Shown here: piece after piece, positions 10,720 through 20,380 of the stretch | Layout of the letters: every line of letters starts with the position of its first letter | How positions within the stretch are numbered: the first letter of the stretch is position 1 | Source of the DNA: Zygosaccharomyces rouxii | Taxonomy: Eukaryota; Ascomycota; Saccharomycetes; Saccharomycetales; Saccharomycetaceae | Length of the DNA stretch: 64,000 nucleotides | Reading direction: 5' to 3' | Assembly: GCF_000026365.1 (NCBI RefSeq) | Contig: NC_012993.1 | Location: forward strand, 1,116,001 to 1,180,000 | The notes under the pieces: generated by a model | What the model saw: only the letters and a program-made list of their open reading frames with translations | Database searches by the model: none | Told to the model about the DNA's origin: nothing | Translations under genes and position numbers: made by a program

Positions 10720-12636
10720 ATGTCCTCAGATTTACTTCTGTATACAGATAGACAAGAAGTGGGTATAGGTGACGTCTATAGGTACCGTTTTACAGTTGAT
10801 GTAAGCCAGTTACCGCCTGGAACGCAGGAATTGTACCTTAGGATTAAGAATGTAGAAAGTCCACTACTGAGACCCTTTTATATGTCAGGACCGTATTCGT
10901 TTTACGTGGACGTTAGGCCTTGTAAGTATGATGAGGATAAAGAATGGGAGGAAACAATGCAATACTGTTGCGATTTGAGACCTGATGAATATTTTCATGC
11001 CAAGTTTTTGATTAATGAGAATTCCTTGTTGGAAGGCTCTAGACATTCATGGACAGTGGATATCCTCTCTCAGATTTGTGTCACAGCGGGTCCCAGGGTT
11101 AAATACAAGCTAAAATTGGGTACTACGAGGAAATCTACGAAACAGCGTGAGCCCAAGACATTGGAATCCTGTATCGATGTGCAGACATGGGATACTTTGC
11201 AATTGTGGGATATTCCACCGAAAGATTCCGAGAAACCAGTGCATCTGGTTATAATGACACATGGGATTTTCTCGAATGTTGGTTGTGATATGTTATACAT
11301 GAAGGAAAGAATTGAGAAGGCGGCTTTAAATTCTGATGATGATGCATGTAATATAGTGGTTCGTGGATGTATGGATAATATGGGGAAGTCTTCCCATGGT
11401 ATTAGGTTTTTAGGCGTTAGACTTGGGAAATATGTGTTAAGGATTTATGATGAATTGAGTGAAAAATATAATGTGGATAAAATTTCTTTTGTGGGCCATT
11501 CACTTGGTGGGCCTACGCAGACTATGGCAATTCACTACATTGTGTTAGAAAGACCAGATTTTTTTGAAAATGTACAACCGGTCAACTTTATTGCCCTTGC
11601 AAGTCCATTTTTAGGTGTTGCAAATGATATGCCATTATTTGTTTCCCTTGGGCTTACAATTGGTACTTTTGGTCTTACTGGTAGAGATCTTACTTTAAAG
11701 CATACGCCATTGACTTCAACGGAGGGTTTTGCTACGATGGATTCTGATGGTAAAAAACGATCTTTACGTAGGCCAATTATGGAACTCCTACCGTTGTCGC
11801 CTGCCCAAGAAATTTTACAGAAATTTCAAAATAGAACTCTTTATGCCAGTGTTTTGCATGATGGTATAGTACCGTTGAGGACCGCGGCTCTTCTATACTT
11901 GGATTGGCGTAGTTTGGCAAAAGTGGGACAATTAAGACATGAACAGCAAAAATCGAATCGTGATGATAAGGAGAACGACGATACTCCAGTTGACACACCT
12001 GGTGCCTCACCTCCAACAGAGCCATCTTCAAATACAACTTTTATGTCCAATTCTAATGGCGTTACTGGGATTATACCAGAGGCCCCTCTTGATAAAACAG
12101 CAACCGCTCAATTCTTTATGCCTCATAAAATGGTGAAATACAGAAAATATGCAAGAGCTCAAGTTACTGATTCCAAAAATCCTGATGGATCTAGTGAAAG
12201 CGATGATCAAGAATTCACATCACCAAGTAAAATCAATCAGGAGGAGGCAAAGTTCAATCCACCGCGTGAGGCATCTACCATATTGGCTGCACTTTCCGTT
12301 ATAACTTCACCTCTGCCGACCCAAGAATATATCAAATATCCTAATACGAGAACTGATTCCATTGTTCATGATAGATTGTATCATCCAAGTGAATTACCGC
12401 CACCTCATTATGAATCAAGGCCCTTTTACAAGAAGATAATATACCCAAATGAATCTAATAATAAATTGCAAGAAGAGATCGCCATATCATGGCAAAAATC
12501 AATGACTTGGAGAAAAGTTCTGGTTGATTTAAAACCTGATGCTCATAATAATATTGTCGTTCGCCGTCGATTCGTTAACTTATTCGGTAACGTTGCTGTG
12601 CGTCATATGGCGGAAACTCATTTCGGTGGTAAGTAA
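10720..12636 (+). CDS. Putative serine lipase, DUF676 (Rog1/YDR444W family)
   Basis: A 638-residue alpha/beta hydrolase. The N-terminal 170 residues are the domain typical of this family (LYTDRQEVGIGDVYRYRF start). The hydrolase core begins near residue 175 with VIMTHGIFSN (oxyanion region) and has the nucleophile elbow VGHSLGG with Ser261. LHDGIVP near residue 385 carries the probable catalytic Asp. A low-complexity Ser/Thr/Asn stretch (about 415-450) and a conserved C-terminal segment follow. Members in S. cerevisiae (ROG1, YDL109C, YDR444W) are cytosolic or lipid-droplet lipases; Rog1 is a monoacylglycerol lipase. Position next to MED13, ECM11 and RPS17 genes points to YDR444W. The substrate is unknown. 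The gene ends 39 bp from the convergent lactate dehydrogenase. Confidence 0.85.
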   Translation: MSSDLLLYTDRQEVGIGDVYRYRFTVDVSQLPPGTQELYLRIKNVESPLLRPFYMSGPYSFYVDVRPCKYDEDKEWEETMQYCCDLRPDEYFHAKFLINENSLLEGSRHSWTVDILSQICVTAGPRVKYKLKLGTTRKSTKQREPKTLESCIDVQTWDTLQLWDIPPKDSEKPVHLVIMTHGIFSNVGCDMLYMKERIEKAALNSDDDACNIVVRGCMDNMGKSSHGIRFLGVRLGKYVLRIYDELSEKYNVDKISFVGHSLGGPTQTMAIHYIVLERPDFFENVQPVNFIALASPFLGVANDMPLFVSLGLTIGTFGLTGRDLTLKHTPLTSTEGFATMDSDGKKRSLRRPIMELLPLSPAQEILQKFQNRTLYASVLHDGIVPLRTAALLYLDWRSLAKVGQLRHEQQKSNRDDKENDDTPVDTPGASPPTEPSSNTTFMSNSNGVTGIIPEAPLDKTATAQFFMPHKMVKYRKYARAQVTDSKNPDGSSESDDQEFTSPSKINQEEAKFNPPREASTILAALSVITSPLPTQEYIKYPNTRTDSIVHDRLYHPSELPPPHYESRPFYKKIIYPNESNNKLQEEIAISWQKSMTWRKVLVDLKPDAHNNIVVRRRFVNLFGNVAVRHMAETHFGGK

Positions 12637-12675
12637 ATTTAGAGAGTTCCTAAAAAATGATCTTTAATTCTACAT

Positions 12676-14406
12676 CTATATTCCCTTTAAATATTCATCA
12701 ACTGGATCCTTTGGATCAATCTTAATCATTTTATCAGGGTTCAATATTCTTAATGGATCTATCGATACTTTAAGTCTACGCATGAAATCAATCGTATCCT
12801 TACCTAGTTCCTCTTGTAAGAAATCTCTCTTACTCAATCCAACACCGTGTTCACCAGAACATGTACCTTCGTGGTCCAATGTAATTTTATTCATCTGGTG
12901 TACAACATCTTTGACTAATTGGTATTGATCAGGTCTATAAAAGATATCGCAATGAAAATTACCATCGCCAACATGACCCAAGACCATATAATGTAACGGT
13001 TTAGTGTCTAGCAATTGACCAACTTTTTCCAATGTGGATGCCATTGTAGAAATGGGAACTGCGAAATCTGTGATCCACATTTTAGCTTCTTCGTGAACTT
13101 CGTTAAATCCATAATCAAGCATCATGTAAAGTACGTTTTTTCTGGCGGCAAATAATTCAGTAGCTTCTTCATTACTACGAGCAGTTTCAACTTTGGTACA
13201 ATGGTTCAATTTAACGATATGTTTTAGTTCTTTAATGTATTCATTTACTACAGTTTTGTTTAATCCGGCAATTTTGAAGAATAACGTTGGTACATTCTCA
13301 TAAGTACGAGAAATTTGATTGCTTTTATTAACACATTCCATTGTCTTAGCATCTAGCATTTCTATTGCATTAAATTGAAACCCTTTTTTGAAAAGATCAG
13401 AAACAGCTTGAACACTATCAGACAACGTAGGGAACTGTACAACTGCTACAGTCTCAAAAGGTTGTCTCACTTGTAGTTTAACTGTAACTTCAGTGACAAT
13501 TGCTAATGTACCTTCACTGCCAACTAATAAACCTGTTAAATTGTAACCTGCACTACTCTTTCTAGGTCTTCTCTTTGTCTTTATAATGGTGCCATCCGGC
13601 AGAACAGCCTTTACAGATATTATGTTGGCCCCCATGGATCCGTACCTAGTTGCACCAATACCAGAAGCGTTGGTATTAACCATACCACATATGTGAGCTC
13701 CTGGACCGCAATCACACCCGAGCATTAAATTTTCTAGCCCTGGCTGTTGGGTCAAATATTCGTTTAACTGTTGCCAGCCAACTCCTGCTTGTACAAGGGC
13801 GTCCAAATCGTCAGGGAACACTTGAAGAATTTGATTCATCTTGGAAGTGTTGATGATAATACATTCTCTAGTGGAATAAGTACTACCTTCCAAACAGGTA
13901 CCACCAGAAAAGGGAACCACAGGAATTCTATACTCTGTAGCTAATTTCATCACTCGAGAAACGTCTTCAGTGGATTCCACATAGATAACAGATCTCGGTC
14001 TTTGGTCAGGTAATGGTTTACCAATATTAAATCCATTTTCAGTATGGTGACTTATGGCTGCAGCTGTGGAAACAACTTTAGTTTCACCGATAGCTTTCCC
14101 TATCTCTTGTACACATTTTTCCAAGTCTTGTGAAGAACCGTATTGTGGTGGATTCAGTTGATCTAAAGGTGTAGTCGATCCTAAAGGGAATCTCTGTGTC
14201 TTGGAATAGTGAGAATCCCACTCTTGGATTAAAAAGAATCCAATAATACTACCTAGCGTGAAAGAACCGGTAATTGACGCAAAGGAACTAAATCGATTGC
14301 CATTAGAGATTAACCTCTTCGAGCTTTGAAACCTCACAGCATTAAGATTACGACTCAATTGATTCGGCCTTCTGACAAATTGCCTACAAAATGCTCTGCC
14401 TAGCAT
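12676..14406 (-). CDS. DLD1: Mitochondrial D-lactate dehydrogenase (cytochrome), Dld1-like
   Basis: A 576-residue flavoprotein of the FAD-binding type 4 family. The N-terminus is rich in Arg and Ser and has no acids (MLGRAFCRQFVRRPNQ), as in a mitochondrial presequence. A hydrophobic anchor follows (FTLGSIIGFFLI, about residues 48-60), like Dld1 of the inner membrane. FAD-binding motifs are VPFSGGTCLEG, CGPGAHICGMVNTNASG and RKSSAGYNLTGLLVGSEGT; the C-terminal catalytic domain has GHVGDGNFHCD and GEHGVGLSKR. It oxidises D-lactate to pyruvate and passes electrons to cytochrome c. The anchor and length favour Dld1 over Dld2/Dld3 or 2-hydroxyglutarate dehydrogenases. In S. cerevisiae DLD1 is elsewhere, so this locus is not shared with it. 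Confidence 0.85.
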   Translation of the reverse strand: MLGRAFCRQFVRRPNQLSRNLNAVRFQSSKRLISNGNRFSSFASITGSFTLGSIIGFFLIQEWDSHYSKTQRFPLGSTTPLDQLNPPQYGSSQDLEKCVQEIGKAIGETKVVSTAAAISHHTENGFNIGKPLPDQRPRSVIYVESTEDVSRVMKLATEYRIPVVPFSGGTCLEGSTYSTRECIIINTSKMNQILQVFPDDLDALVQAGVGWQQLNEYLTQQPGLENLMLGCDCGPGAHICGMVNTNASGIGATRYGSMGANIISVKAVLPDGTIIKTKRRPRKSSAGYNLTGLLVGSEGTLAIVTEVTVKLQVRQPFETVAVVQFPTLSDSVQAVSDLFKKGFQFNAIEMLDAKTMECVNKSNQISRTYENVPTLFFKIAGLNKTVVNEYIKELKHIVKLNHCTKVETARSNEEATELFAARKNVLYMMLDYGFNEVHEEAKMWITDFAVPISTMASTLEKVGQLLDTKPLHYMVLGHVGDGNFHCDIFYRPDQYQLVKDVVHQMNKITLDHEGTCSGEHGVGLSKRDFLQEELGKDTIDFMRRLKVSIDPLRILNPDKMIKIDPKDPVDEYLKGI

Positions 14407-14833
14407 GATTGATACCTTAAAATCATATACGCTCGAGAGTGAATGGAAGGTTCATTTTTACTTTTGGGCATACATCGAAGTAATCATCTTTTTATAAACC
14501 CACGAAAATATCGTAAATCATCTTGGTTAGGTAGATTAAAGGCGGCTTGACCGATAACACATTGACGTTGTGGCGTCGTGATAAGCAGGTGATAGAAAGG
14601 CTGCATATTGGCAGTAAGGTTACTTTTAACGTTTTGCTTGCGTCTTGTCAAATATTAAAATCTCGAGAAGGAAAGTGGAAAACAGCTTGATTGGGACGAA
14701 AGATAAAATGAGAATAGAGGCAGGGATAGGGGAGCTAAAATATTACAGGTTCGAAAGGATAATACTAACACATACGAAAATGTATTAATATTATTGGTAT
14801 CATGCATTCAAAAAATATATGACTAAAAATTAA
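14407..14833. promoter_or_regulatory. DLD1 promoter and tRNA 3' flank
   Basis: Upstream region of the minus-strand lactate dehydrogenase gene. A GGCGGCT at 14541-14547 resembles the core of the Ume6 URS1 site, which is weak evidence. The A5 run at 14825-14829 is the T-run terminator of the minus-strand tRNA. Confidence 0.4.
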
Positions 14834-14906
14834 AGCCCTGCAGGGGGCTCGAACCCCTAACCTTGTGATTAAGAGTCACACGCGCTACCGATTGCGCCAG
14901 CAAGGC
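14834..14906 (-). tRNA. tRNA-Lys (anticodon CUU), no intron
   Basis: The minus strand reads GCCTTGCTGGCGC at the 5' end and CCCCCTGCAGGGCT at the 3' end, forming a full acceptor stem (GCCTTGC with GCAGGGC). The D arm is GCGCAATCGGTAGCGC, the anticodon loop CTCTTAA gives CTT, and the T loop is the normal GGTTCGAGCC (B box). It is 73 nt and close to the S. cerevisiae tRNA-Lys(CUU). A T5 run follows directly as polymerase III terminator. The anticodon stem is GTGAC with GTCAC. Confidence 0.97.
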
Positions 14907-15178
14907 TCCTAATTGGTTAGGATACCAAAACTTTTGTTAGACCTAAATGCATACATAAAGTCATATGATCAAGCTAGTACATCATTGTGTAGTTTGTTCA
15001 ATAATACAGCGTTAATTGATCTATAATCATTCTTGTATATGTTTCCTCTAATACAGAGCTCATTCCGTCATTGTCTCTCTTTATGGCCTAGGCTTTTCTT
15101 TTAAGTATCCCGATATCAATCGCGGCTATTGCCATCAACTAAACAACAGTGGAAGAACATCAACCAAGTTAGAGCGTT

Positions 15179-15994
15179 ATGACTGGCGTGAAAGCTGAAC
15201 CTAATGCCGATGATATGGCAACTATTCAAGAGATCCCTACTACAAAGAAATCCAAGGTCAGTTCTAGCGATGCTTCCCATAGTAATCGCCAAGCTCTGGC
15301 TAGCAAATCTGTAAACCAAAGCAGAACACCAAGTAATAGTAGAGAGAAGGAACTGCAAATGCGCAAATTCGAAAGTTTCCTTTTGAAACCCGGTCAAGTA
15401 CCTGCTGGTAAGGATTGTTTAACAGATTCAGTTAAGAAGGAAAAGGTGCAAGCCAAATCGCCTGTCAGTTCGGCGGCTACTTCGGAAGAATCGAGTTTAA
15501 GAGAAGGTGTTGAACCAGATGAAATTCCAACGAAAAGATCAGCTGAAAAGGATATTGTTCAACCGTTCAAAAGAAGAGAATTAAATGAAAAGTTCGAAGA
15601 ATTGTCAAATTTTGTAGAAGATACGGAACAAGTTAAACAATTAGATAATCCAGGTGAATACGTCAAAATCGATAAGCTGTTATACCAACCACAAGAAGAT
15701 GAAAATGGGTCAATTTTCCAAGAATTAGAACAACAATCCGAGAGGGAATTCTGTACTCAGGCCTCATCTTGGTCATTGCAAGAATGGATTCAAAATGGTC
15801 AACATTTACTCAATACTCATGCGAAACTTGTTGGGAAACTTGTTAAACATAGAATCGAATTGTCCATAAAATTCCAAGTCATTACAAATGCTATTAATGA
15901 TAGAGCTGATGCACTTAACGCCCAAGGTATCTTAGTAGATCAGAAATTGCAAAGAATCAAAACATTAGGGGAAGAAATACTTCATATAATTTAA
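15179..15994 (+). CDS. ECM11: Meiotic synaptonemal-complex protein Ecm11
   Basis: A 271-residue protein with a disordered, Ser/Lys-rich N-terminal half and a C-terminal region (about 190-271) predicted helical, ending in a coiled-coil-like LVDQKLQRIKTLGEEIL. It starts MTGVKAEPNADD; Lys5 lies in a SUMO consensus (VKAE), as does Lys5 of S. cerevisiae Ecm11, whose SUMOylation with Gmc2 drives synaptonemal complex assembly. Position between the YDR444W-like lipase and RPS17 is exactly that of YDR446W. Overall similarity is low apart from the two ends, so the call rests on position, size, the N-terminal motif and the C-terminal region. The neighbour downstream (RPS17) is convergent, 120 bp away. 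Confidence 0.82.
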   Translation: MTGVKAEPNADDMATIQEIPTTKKSKVSSSDASHSNRQALASKSVNQSRTPSNSREKELQMRKFESFLLKPGQVPAGKDCLTDSVKKEKVQAKSPVSSAATSEESSLREGVEPDEIPTKRSAEKDIVQPFKRRELNEKFEELSNFVEDTEQVKQLDNPGEYVKIDKLLYQPQEDENGSIFQELEQQSEREFCTQASSWSLQEWIQNGQHLLNTHAKLVGKLVKHRIELSIKFQVITNAINDRADALNAQGILVDQKLQRIKTLGEEILHII

Positions 15995-16114
15995 ACCCCC
16001 GCAGCTACTATCATTCACAACTTCATAGTCACAATTGCTAGTAATCAGGTTGATTAATTCGTAGTTTACTTATTTAACTGTACACAGAAAATCCAAAATA
16101 AATTGTTATTAAAT

Positions 16115-16525
16115 TTAGACTCTTCTTCTGAAACGTCTCTCTCTTTGAGCAGAAACGTTGGTAACGGACAATGGCAATTTCAAACCTAGAGACTTAACCA
16201 AGTCAGAAGTTTGGTTGTCAACGTTCAAAACACCCTTAGAGTGAGACAAGTCCAAGGCAGAGACATCTGGAACGTATTGGTCCTTTCTTTCTCTTTCTTC
16301 TTCTTGCAATTTGAAAGAGATACCTCTGACAGGACCCTTTTGGATTCTCTTCATCAAGTGGGTACTGTAACCAGCGATCTTGTTTCTCAATCTCTTGGAT
16401 TGGATGGTGGCAATTTCATCACATAATCTCTTGTTGGTTTGGAATTCCAAACTCAACTTTGGATAGTAACGTTCAATCAAAGCCTTAGAGGCACGCTTAA
16501 CGGTCTTAGTTCTAACTCTACCCAT
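16115..16525 (-). CDS. RPS17: 40S ribosomal protein eS17 (Rps17)
   Basis: A 136-residue protein of standard length ([20 protein letters not shown] start, [10 protein letters not shown] end). The small-subunit protein eS17 is cytosolic. The reading frame is uninterrupted from ATG to stop, whereas the S. cerevisiae genes have an intron directly after the start codon; I see no TACTAAC branch point in the 120 bp upstream either. Codon use is strongly biased to preferred codons, as expected for ribosomal proteins. The upstream region carries two copies of CTAGGCAG shared with the RPS18 promoter. Confidence 0.98.
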   Translation of the reverse strand: MGRVRTKTVKRASKALIERYYPKLSLEFQTNKRLCDEIATIQSKRLRNKIAGYSTHLMKRIQKGPVRGISFKLQEEERERKDQYVPDVSALDLSHSKGVLNVDNQTSDLVKSLGLKLPLSVTNVSAQRERRFRRRV

Positions 16526-16739
16526 TTCTGAATAACTTGTCTCGAGGTCTTTATTTCTTGTTCAAAGGGTCCCAATAATTTCCAATTTTCCACTATATGA
16601 AAAGAATATATTGATTGATGATAATTTTACAGTCGCTCTGCTGCGTGGGTAGTTAGGGAAGTCTGGAGAGTCCGTGGTACCGGTAGGCGGGGAGAGCACT
16701 CTCTCGGAAACAGCTCAAAGGAAGCTACTCCCGGAAGCT

Positions 16740-16771
16740 CTGCCTAGAGCAAGTGATACCGCTCTGCCTAG
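16740..16771 (-). promoter_or_regulatory. Pair of CTAGGCAG octamers upstream of RPS17
   Basis: Two exact copies in the same orientation, 24 bp start to start, about 215-245 bp upstream of the RPS17 ATG. The same octamer occurs twice upstream of RPS18. The binding factor is unknown to me. Confidence 0.45.
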
Positions 16772-17014
16772 CTCCTGCGTAGAGCCGCAACTCTGTGGAT
16801 GCTTAGCGAGGACCTGCCAGACGGATGGCGCTGGGCGTCGCGCGAGCGGAACAAAGAGGGTAAATGCAACTTTCTAAAAGGACGCAAATGTTTTCTTGAA
16901 ATTTTTCAGTACCGACATGATGGTGTACAGATGTATAGAAATATAGAAATATGTGTGGGTTGAGAAGGTCCAAGTCTACACTTGATTTAGATATGTATGC
17001 TTGCTAGGACAAAC

Positions 17015-17048
17015 ATACTATGCTATAGTTTATACTATGCTATAGTTT
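17015..17048. repeat. 17-bp tandem direct repeat, two perfect copies
   Basis: Unit ATACTATGCTATAGTTT repeated twice without spacer, in the ADA2-RPS17 intergenic region. No function can be assigned. Confidence 0.85.
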
Positions 17049-17534
17049 AGGGCGGTGTTGAATAGTATCAGACGTAAGGTAAAGAAGTAAGAAGTGCGAT
17101 CAACCTTAACCGAATAAGCTTCTCACCTAGTGTCTTTCAACATACTAGGAATTCTGAGATGCATACATGAGCAATCAGTAACTTAAAACTCATTTGTAGA
17201 TCTACTCCTTGTCTCTTGAACCAACCTAACCCAAGCTATCTGAGCCATCCAATATCATATATGCTTGCATTCGGTACAAAAAAAGGCATAGTTTCCGTAC
17301 CTTGGCGGCTAATTCAATTGGTATTACCCTCGATTTACTATGTTACCCGGCATTCCAAAAGATATGCCAAAAGAAAACACCAAAATTAATTACGTAGGAC
17401 CACCACCCCCGGAGGTTAAAGAGTCAATAGTCAAATGATCTTGATGCCCATATAAACATAAGAAATATAAAGGGCTGATACTAGTTCACGGTCAATAGAC
17501 TTCTCTTCTTCTACTTCTTCCTTCCTTTATTACA

Positions 17535-18842
17535 ATGTCCAATAAGTTTCACTGCGATGTGTGCTCAGCGGATTGTACTGATAGGGTGAGAATCTCTTGT
17601 GCAGAATGTCCAGAATACGATTTATGCGTATTGTGCTTCTCAAAGGGGTTATATAATGGCAATCATAGACCATATCACGATTATAGAATCATTGAAACAA
17701 ACTCATATCCAATTCTGTGTAATGATTGGGGAGCAGATGAAGAATTAGCATTGATTAAAGGAGGTCAGAGTTATGGTTTAGGTAATTGGCAAGATATTGC
17801 GGATAACATTGGTAGCAGAGAAAAAGAAGAAGTAGCGGATCATTATATGAAATATTATCTATGCAGCCCGTATTACCCAATACCTGATATTACAAAGGAG
17901 ATAAGTGTACCACAAGATGAATTTTTAGAGGGTAGAAAGAAAAGAATTGAAAGATTTAGAGAACGGACATTACAACCACCTGGTAAACCAGTAGCCTCGG
18001 TACCAAGTTGTCATGAAGTGCAAGGTTTTATGCCAGGGAGACTAGAATTTGAAGTTGAATTCGAAAATGAAGCCGAGGGTCCAGTTAAAGATATGGTTTT
18101 TGAGCCTGACGATCAAGCATTAGAAATTGAATTAAAATTGACGATTTTGGATATTTATAACTCGAGATTGACATCCAGAGGTGAAAAGAAGAGAGTTTTA
18201 TTTGAAAACAATTTAATGGATTATAGACGTGTACAAAGCATTGATAAAAAAAGGTCAAAAGATGCAAAGGAATTGTACAATAAAATAAAGGCATACGCGA
18301 CGATCATGACATCACAAGATTTTGAAGAATTTAGTAAAGATATTTTAGAGGAATTACGTTGCAGATCCAGAATAGCACAACTACAAGATTGGAGAAGTAA
18401 TGGATTAACTAGTATAGAAGCGGGAATGAAATATGAGCGTGATAAACAGTTGAGAATTGCCGCTCTGGAGCGGTTTGGTACTTCGAGTTACATGTCAGCT
18501 GGAGTAAATAATAATGGAAGGTATAGAGCCTCGTCTGCACATAGAATGAGTGCAGATTATTCACAAAATTATAGTGAAGCTGCAGGGCGTAAAAAGAATA
18601 TGACAATTAGTGATATTCAACATGGTTCCGATTTTAATCTGTTGTCACCAGGCGAACAACAGTTGTGCATACAGTTAAAAATGCTTCCCAAACCATATTT
18701 GGCAATTAAAGAATTAATGTTTAGAGAACTTCTACGAGCTGGCGGTTACCTGAAAAAGAAAACTTGTCGAGATTTACTAGATATCGAACCAGTAAAGGCA
18801 AATAAAATTTATGATTTCTTTCAATCTCAAAACTGGGTTTAA
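17535..18842 (+). CDS. ADA2: SAGA/ADA transcriptional adaptor Ada2
   Basis: A 435-residue protein (S. cerevisiae 434). The N-terminal ZZ zinc finger (residues 5-50: CDVCSADC, CAECPEYDLCVLCF) is followed by a SANT/Myb domain (about 62-110, WGADEELALIKGGQSYGLGNW) and a C-terminal SWIRM domain (about 350-435, ending CRDLLDIEPVKANKIYDFF). Ada2 activates the Gcn5 histone acetyltransferase in SAGA, ADA and SLIK complexes in the nucleus. It is convergent with UTP6, with 40 bp between stops. Position matches YDR448W between RPS17B and UTP6. Confidence 0.98.
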   Translation: MSNKFHCDVCSADCTDRVRISCAECPEYDLCVLCFSKGLYNGNHRPYHDYRIIETNSYPILCNDWGADEELALIKGGQSYGLGNWQDIADNIGSREKEEVADHYMKYYLCSPYYPIPDITKEISVPQDEFLEGRKKRIERFRERTLQPPGKPVASVPSCHEVQGFMPGRLEFEVEFENEAEGPVKDMVFEPDDQALEIELKLTILDIYNSRLTSRGEKKRVLFENNLMDYRRVQSIDKKRSKDAKELYNKIKAYATIMTSQDFEEFSKDILEELRCRSRIAQLQDWRSNGLTSIEAGMKYERDKQLRIAALERFGTSSYMSAGVNNNGRYRASSAHRMSADYSQNYSEAAGRKKNMTISDIQHGSDFNLLSPGEQQLCIQLKMLPKPYLAIKELMFRELLRAGGYLKKKTCRDLLDIEPVKANKIYDFFQSQNWV

Positions 18843-18882
18843 AACGAAAGAGTTGTATTATACAAATATATATATTGAAATT

Positions 18883-20205
18883 TTAAAGTTTTTTCACGAT
18901 TAATTGCAAAATCTTATATCTTGGATCGTTTTCAGGATCCATCTTTTCCAGATAAGAATCTCTGATAAATTCTGTGATTTGCGATTTCAATGTTTTTACT
19001 GCTTGAGGTCCTAATTTTGGTTTATAGGCAAAATATTTCTTAACAGCCAATTGTAATTGATCCACATCAAAGTTCTCCATTGACATGTATCTGACGTTCA
19101 GTGTCACATCGACGAAAACCACTTCCACGTATAGTTCAGGATGAGTGAGTTGTAAGTCATTATCTTTCCAAATTTGTAAGACGTGATTTATCAAATAATC
19201 TCTGTGCAGATCTAAAAATTGATCAAACAATTGGATGTATTCTTTGGAAATATTAAAAAGATAGATCGTGGTCTCATTAGCAATATCTTTATCAAAAGCC
19301 GCAAAATCTGACGTTACCGCGCTGTATCCCATGTGTTTCTTTCTATAGTTATCACCCAATGATTTGAGAGCAATATCAAAGATTGTTAATGCAATATCAC
19401 CACGCAATGCTGGATTTGTCTCTTCATTACCCAACATATTCATATCGGCTTCAGGCAATTGGTTTAAACTATCTTTCATGGAATCCCCAGTAGATGGTGC
19501 CTTTACACCAGACATAACATCGTCTTCATTTGACTCCTTTTGTTCCTTCGTCTGAGCCATATCCATGGCTTGTTCCCTTTCATTGATGAGTCCCATAACC
19601 TTTCTTCTATTGATCAATTTTGTTATAAAGTTTAATTCGAATTTAACATATTCATACCATAGTTTGGGTACATGAGAATTGAATCTCAATGCATTTTGGA
19701 AAACCGTTCTACAGCTTTTGAAATTGGCATGCTTTTCGTATTCGTATTTCGCACAACTTATCCAAACTTCCACATTATTGGGGTGTAACTTGAGAAGCTG
19801 GTTGTAAACATTATGGATCTTTTTGTATGAAGTCTTGTTGCCCCTGTTTTTCATAAATCTTAGGTACATGGCCCAAAATTTTAAGTCTTGTGGGAATTTG
19901 TTACAACCACGTTGAAATATGAATTCGATTCTACGTTCGATGGACCAGTCTGAGATGCTATGGGATTTGGAACTTTGTAAAATTCTCCTGACTCTTTTTT
20001 GACGTAGTTTATCCACATTACTCTCATAATTAATATACTTCACATAATCCTTGATCGAAGAGCCCCTGGAATTCAGACAGTGTTCAAAATCGGTTCTTTT
20101 CTTCATAATCGATGAAACTTCACTCTTGGTAAACAGACCTTTCTCTACAAAATCATCCACCTCCGGGATACATTGTTCCAAATGGTAACGGGTCTTAGAT
20201 GACAT
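18883..20205 (-). CDS. UTP6: U3 snoRNP / SSU processome protein Utp6
   Basis: A 440-residue protein, the same length as S. cerevisiae Utp6. The N-terminus [19 protein letters not shown] and the basic segment [22 protein letters not shown] are typical, followed by HAT (half-TPR) repeats from about residue 85 to 190 ([47 protein letters not shown]). It acts in the nucleolus in early processing of 18S rRNA. The promoter has three GATGAG (PAC) boxes and an RRPE-like element, the usual pair for ribosome-biogenesis genes. Confidence 0.97.
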   Translation of the reverse strand: MSSKTRYHLEQCIPEVDDFVEKGLFTKSEVSSIMKKRTDFEHCLNSRGSSIKDYVKYINYESNVDKLRQKRVRRILQSSKSHSISDWSIERRIEFIFQRGCNKFPQDLKFWAMYLRFMKNRGNKTSYKKIHNVYNQLLKLHPNNVEVWISCAKYEYEKHANFKSCRTVFQNALRFNSHVPKLWYEYVKFELNFITKLINRRKVMGLINEREQAMDMAQTKEQKESNEDDVMSGVKAPSTGDSMKDSLNQLPEADMNMLGNEETNPALRGDIALTIFDIALKSLGDNYRKKHMGYSAVTSDFAAFDKDIANETTIYLFNISKEYIQLFDQFLDLHRDYLINHVLQIWKDNDLQLTHPELYVEVVFVDVTLNVRYMSMENFDVDQLQLAVKKYFAYKPKLGPQAVKTLKSQITEFIRDSYLEKMDPENDPRYKILQLIVKKL

Positions 20206-20248
20206 TTCCTCAAGCTGATTCCTTCAGTTCTTTTCTATTCTTCGGTGA

Positions 20249-20288
20249 GATGAGATGAGATGAGATGCGATGAAGTTGAAATTTTTCA
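20249..20288. promoter_or_regulatory. PAC boxes and RRPE-like element between UTP6 and YML6
   Basis: GATGAG occurs three times in overlapping tandem at 20249-20264, followed by TGAAATTTTTCA at 20277-20288. PAC is bound by Dot6/Tod6 and RRPE by Stb3 in S. cerevisiae, giving growth-coupled control of ribosome biogenesis. The element lies 44 bp from the UTP6 ATG and about 95-130 bp from the YML6 ATG, so it may serve both genes. Confidence 0.75.
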
Positions 20289-20380
20289 ACATCATTGTCT
20301 ACCCGAATCATTGAAAAGTATGTGAAATTTTAGAATATTGAGAACCCATAGAAAAGGTCGAAGCATATAGCGGTTTATTG

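Larger units (their letters stand above)
16526..17534. promoter_or_regulatory. Divergent RPS17-ADA2 intergenic region (1 kb)
   Basis: The 16640-16860 part is markedly GC-rich compared with the surroundings and is the likely RPS17 promoter. It holds CTGCCTAG at 16740-16747 and 16764-16771 (CTAGGCAG in the RPS17 direction) and GTAGGCGG at 16683-16690. No canonical Rap1 site was seen. A 17-bp direct repeat lies at 17015-17048. A 67-codon open frame on the plus strand in the GC-rich part has no family resemblance, and I do not call it. Confidence 0.6.

Noticed and set aside
16674..16877. 67-codon plus-strand frame in the GC-rich RPS17 upstream region
   Set aside because: No family resemblance; it coincides with the promoter motif island, where GC content alone reduces stops.
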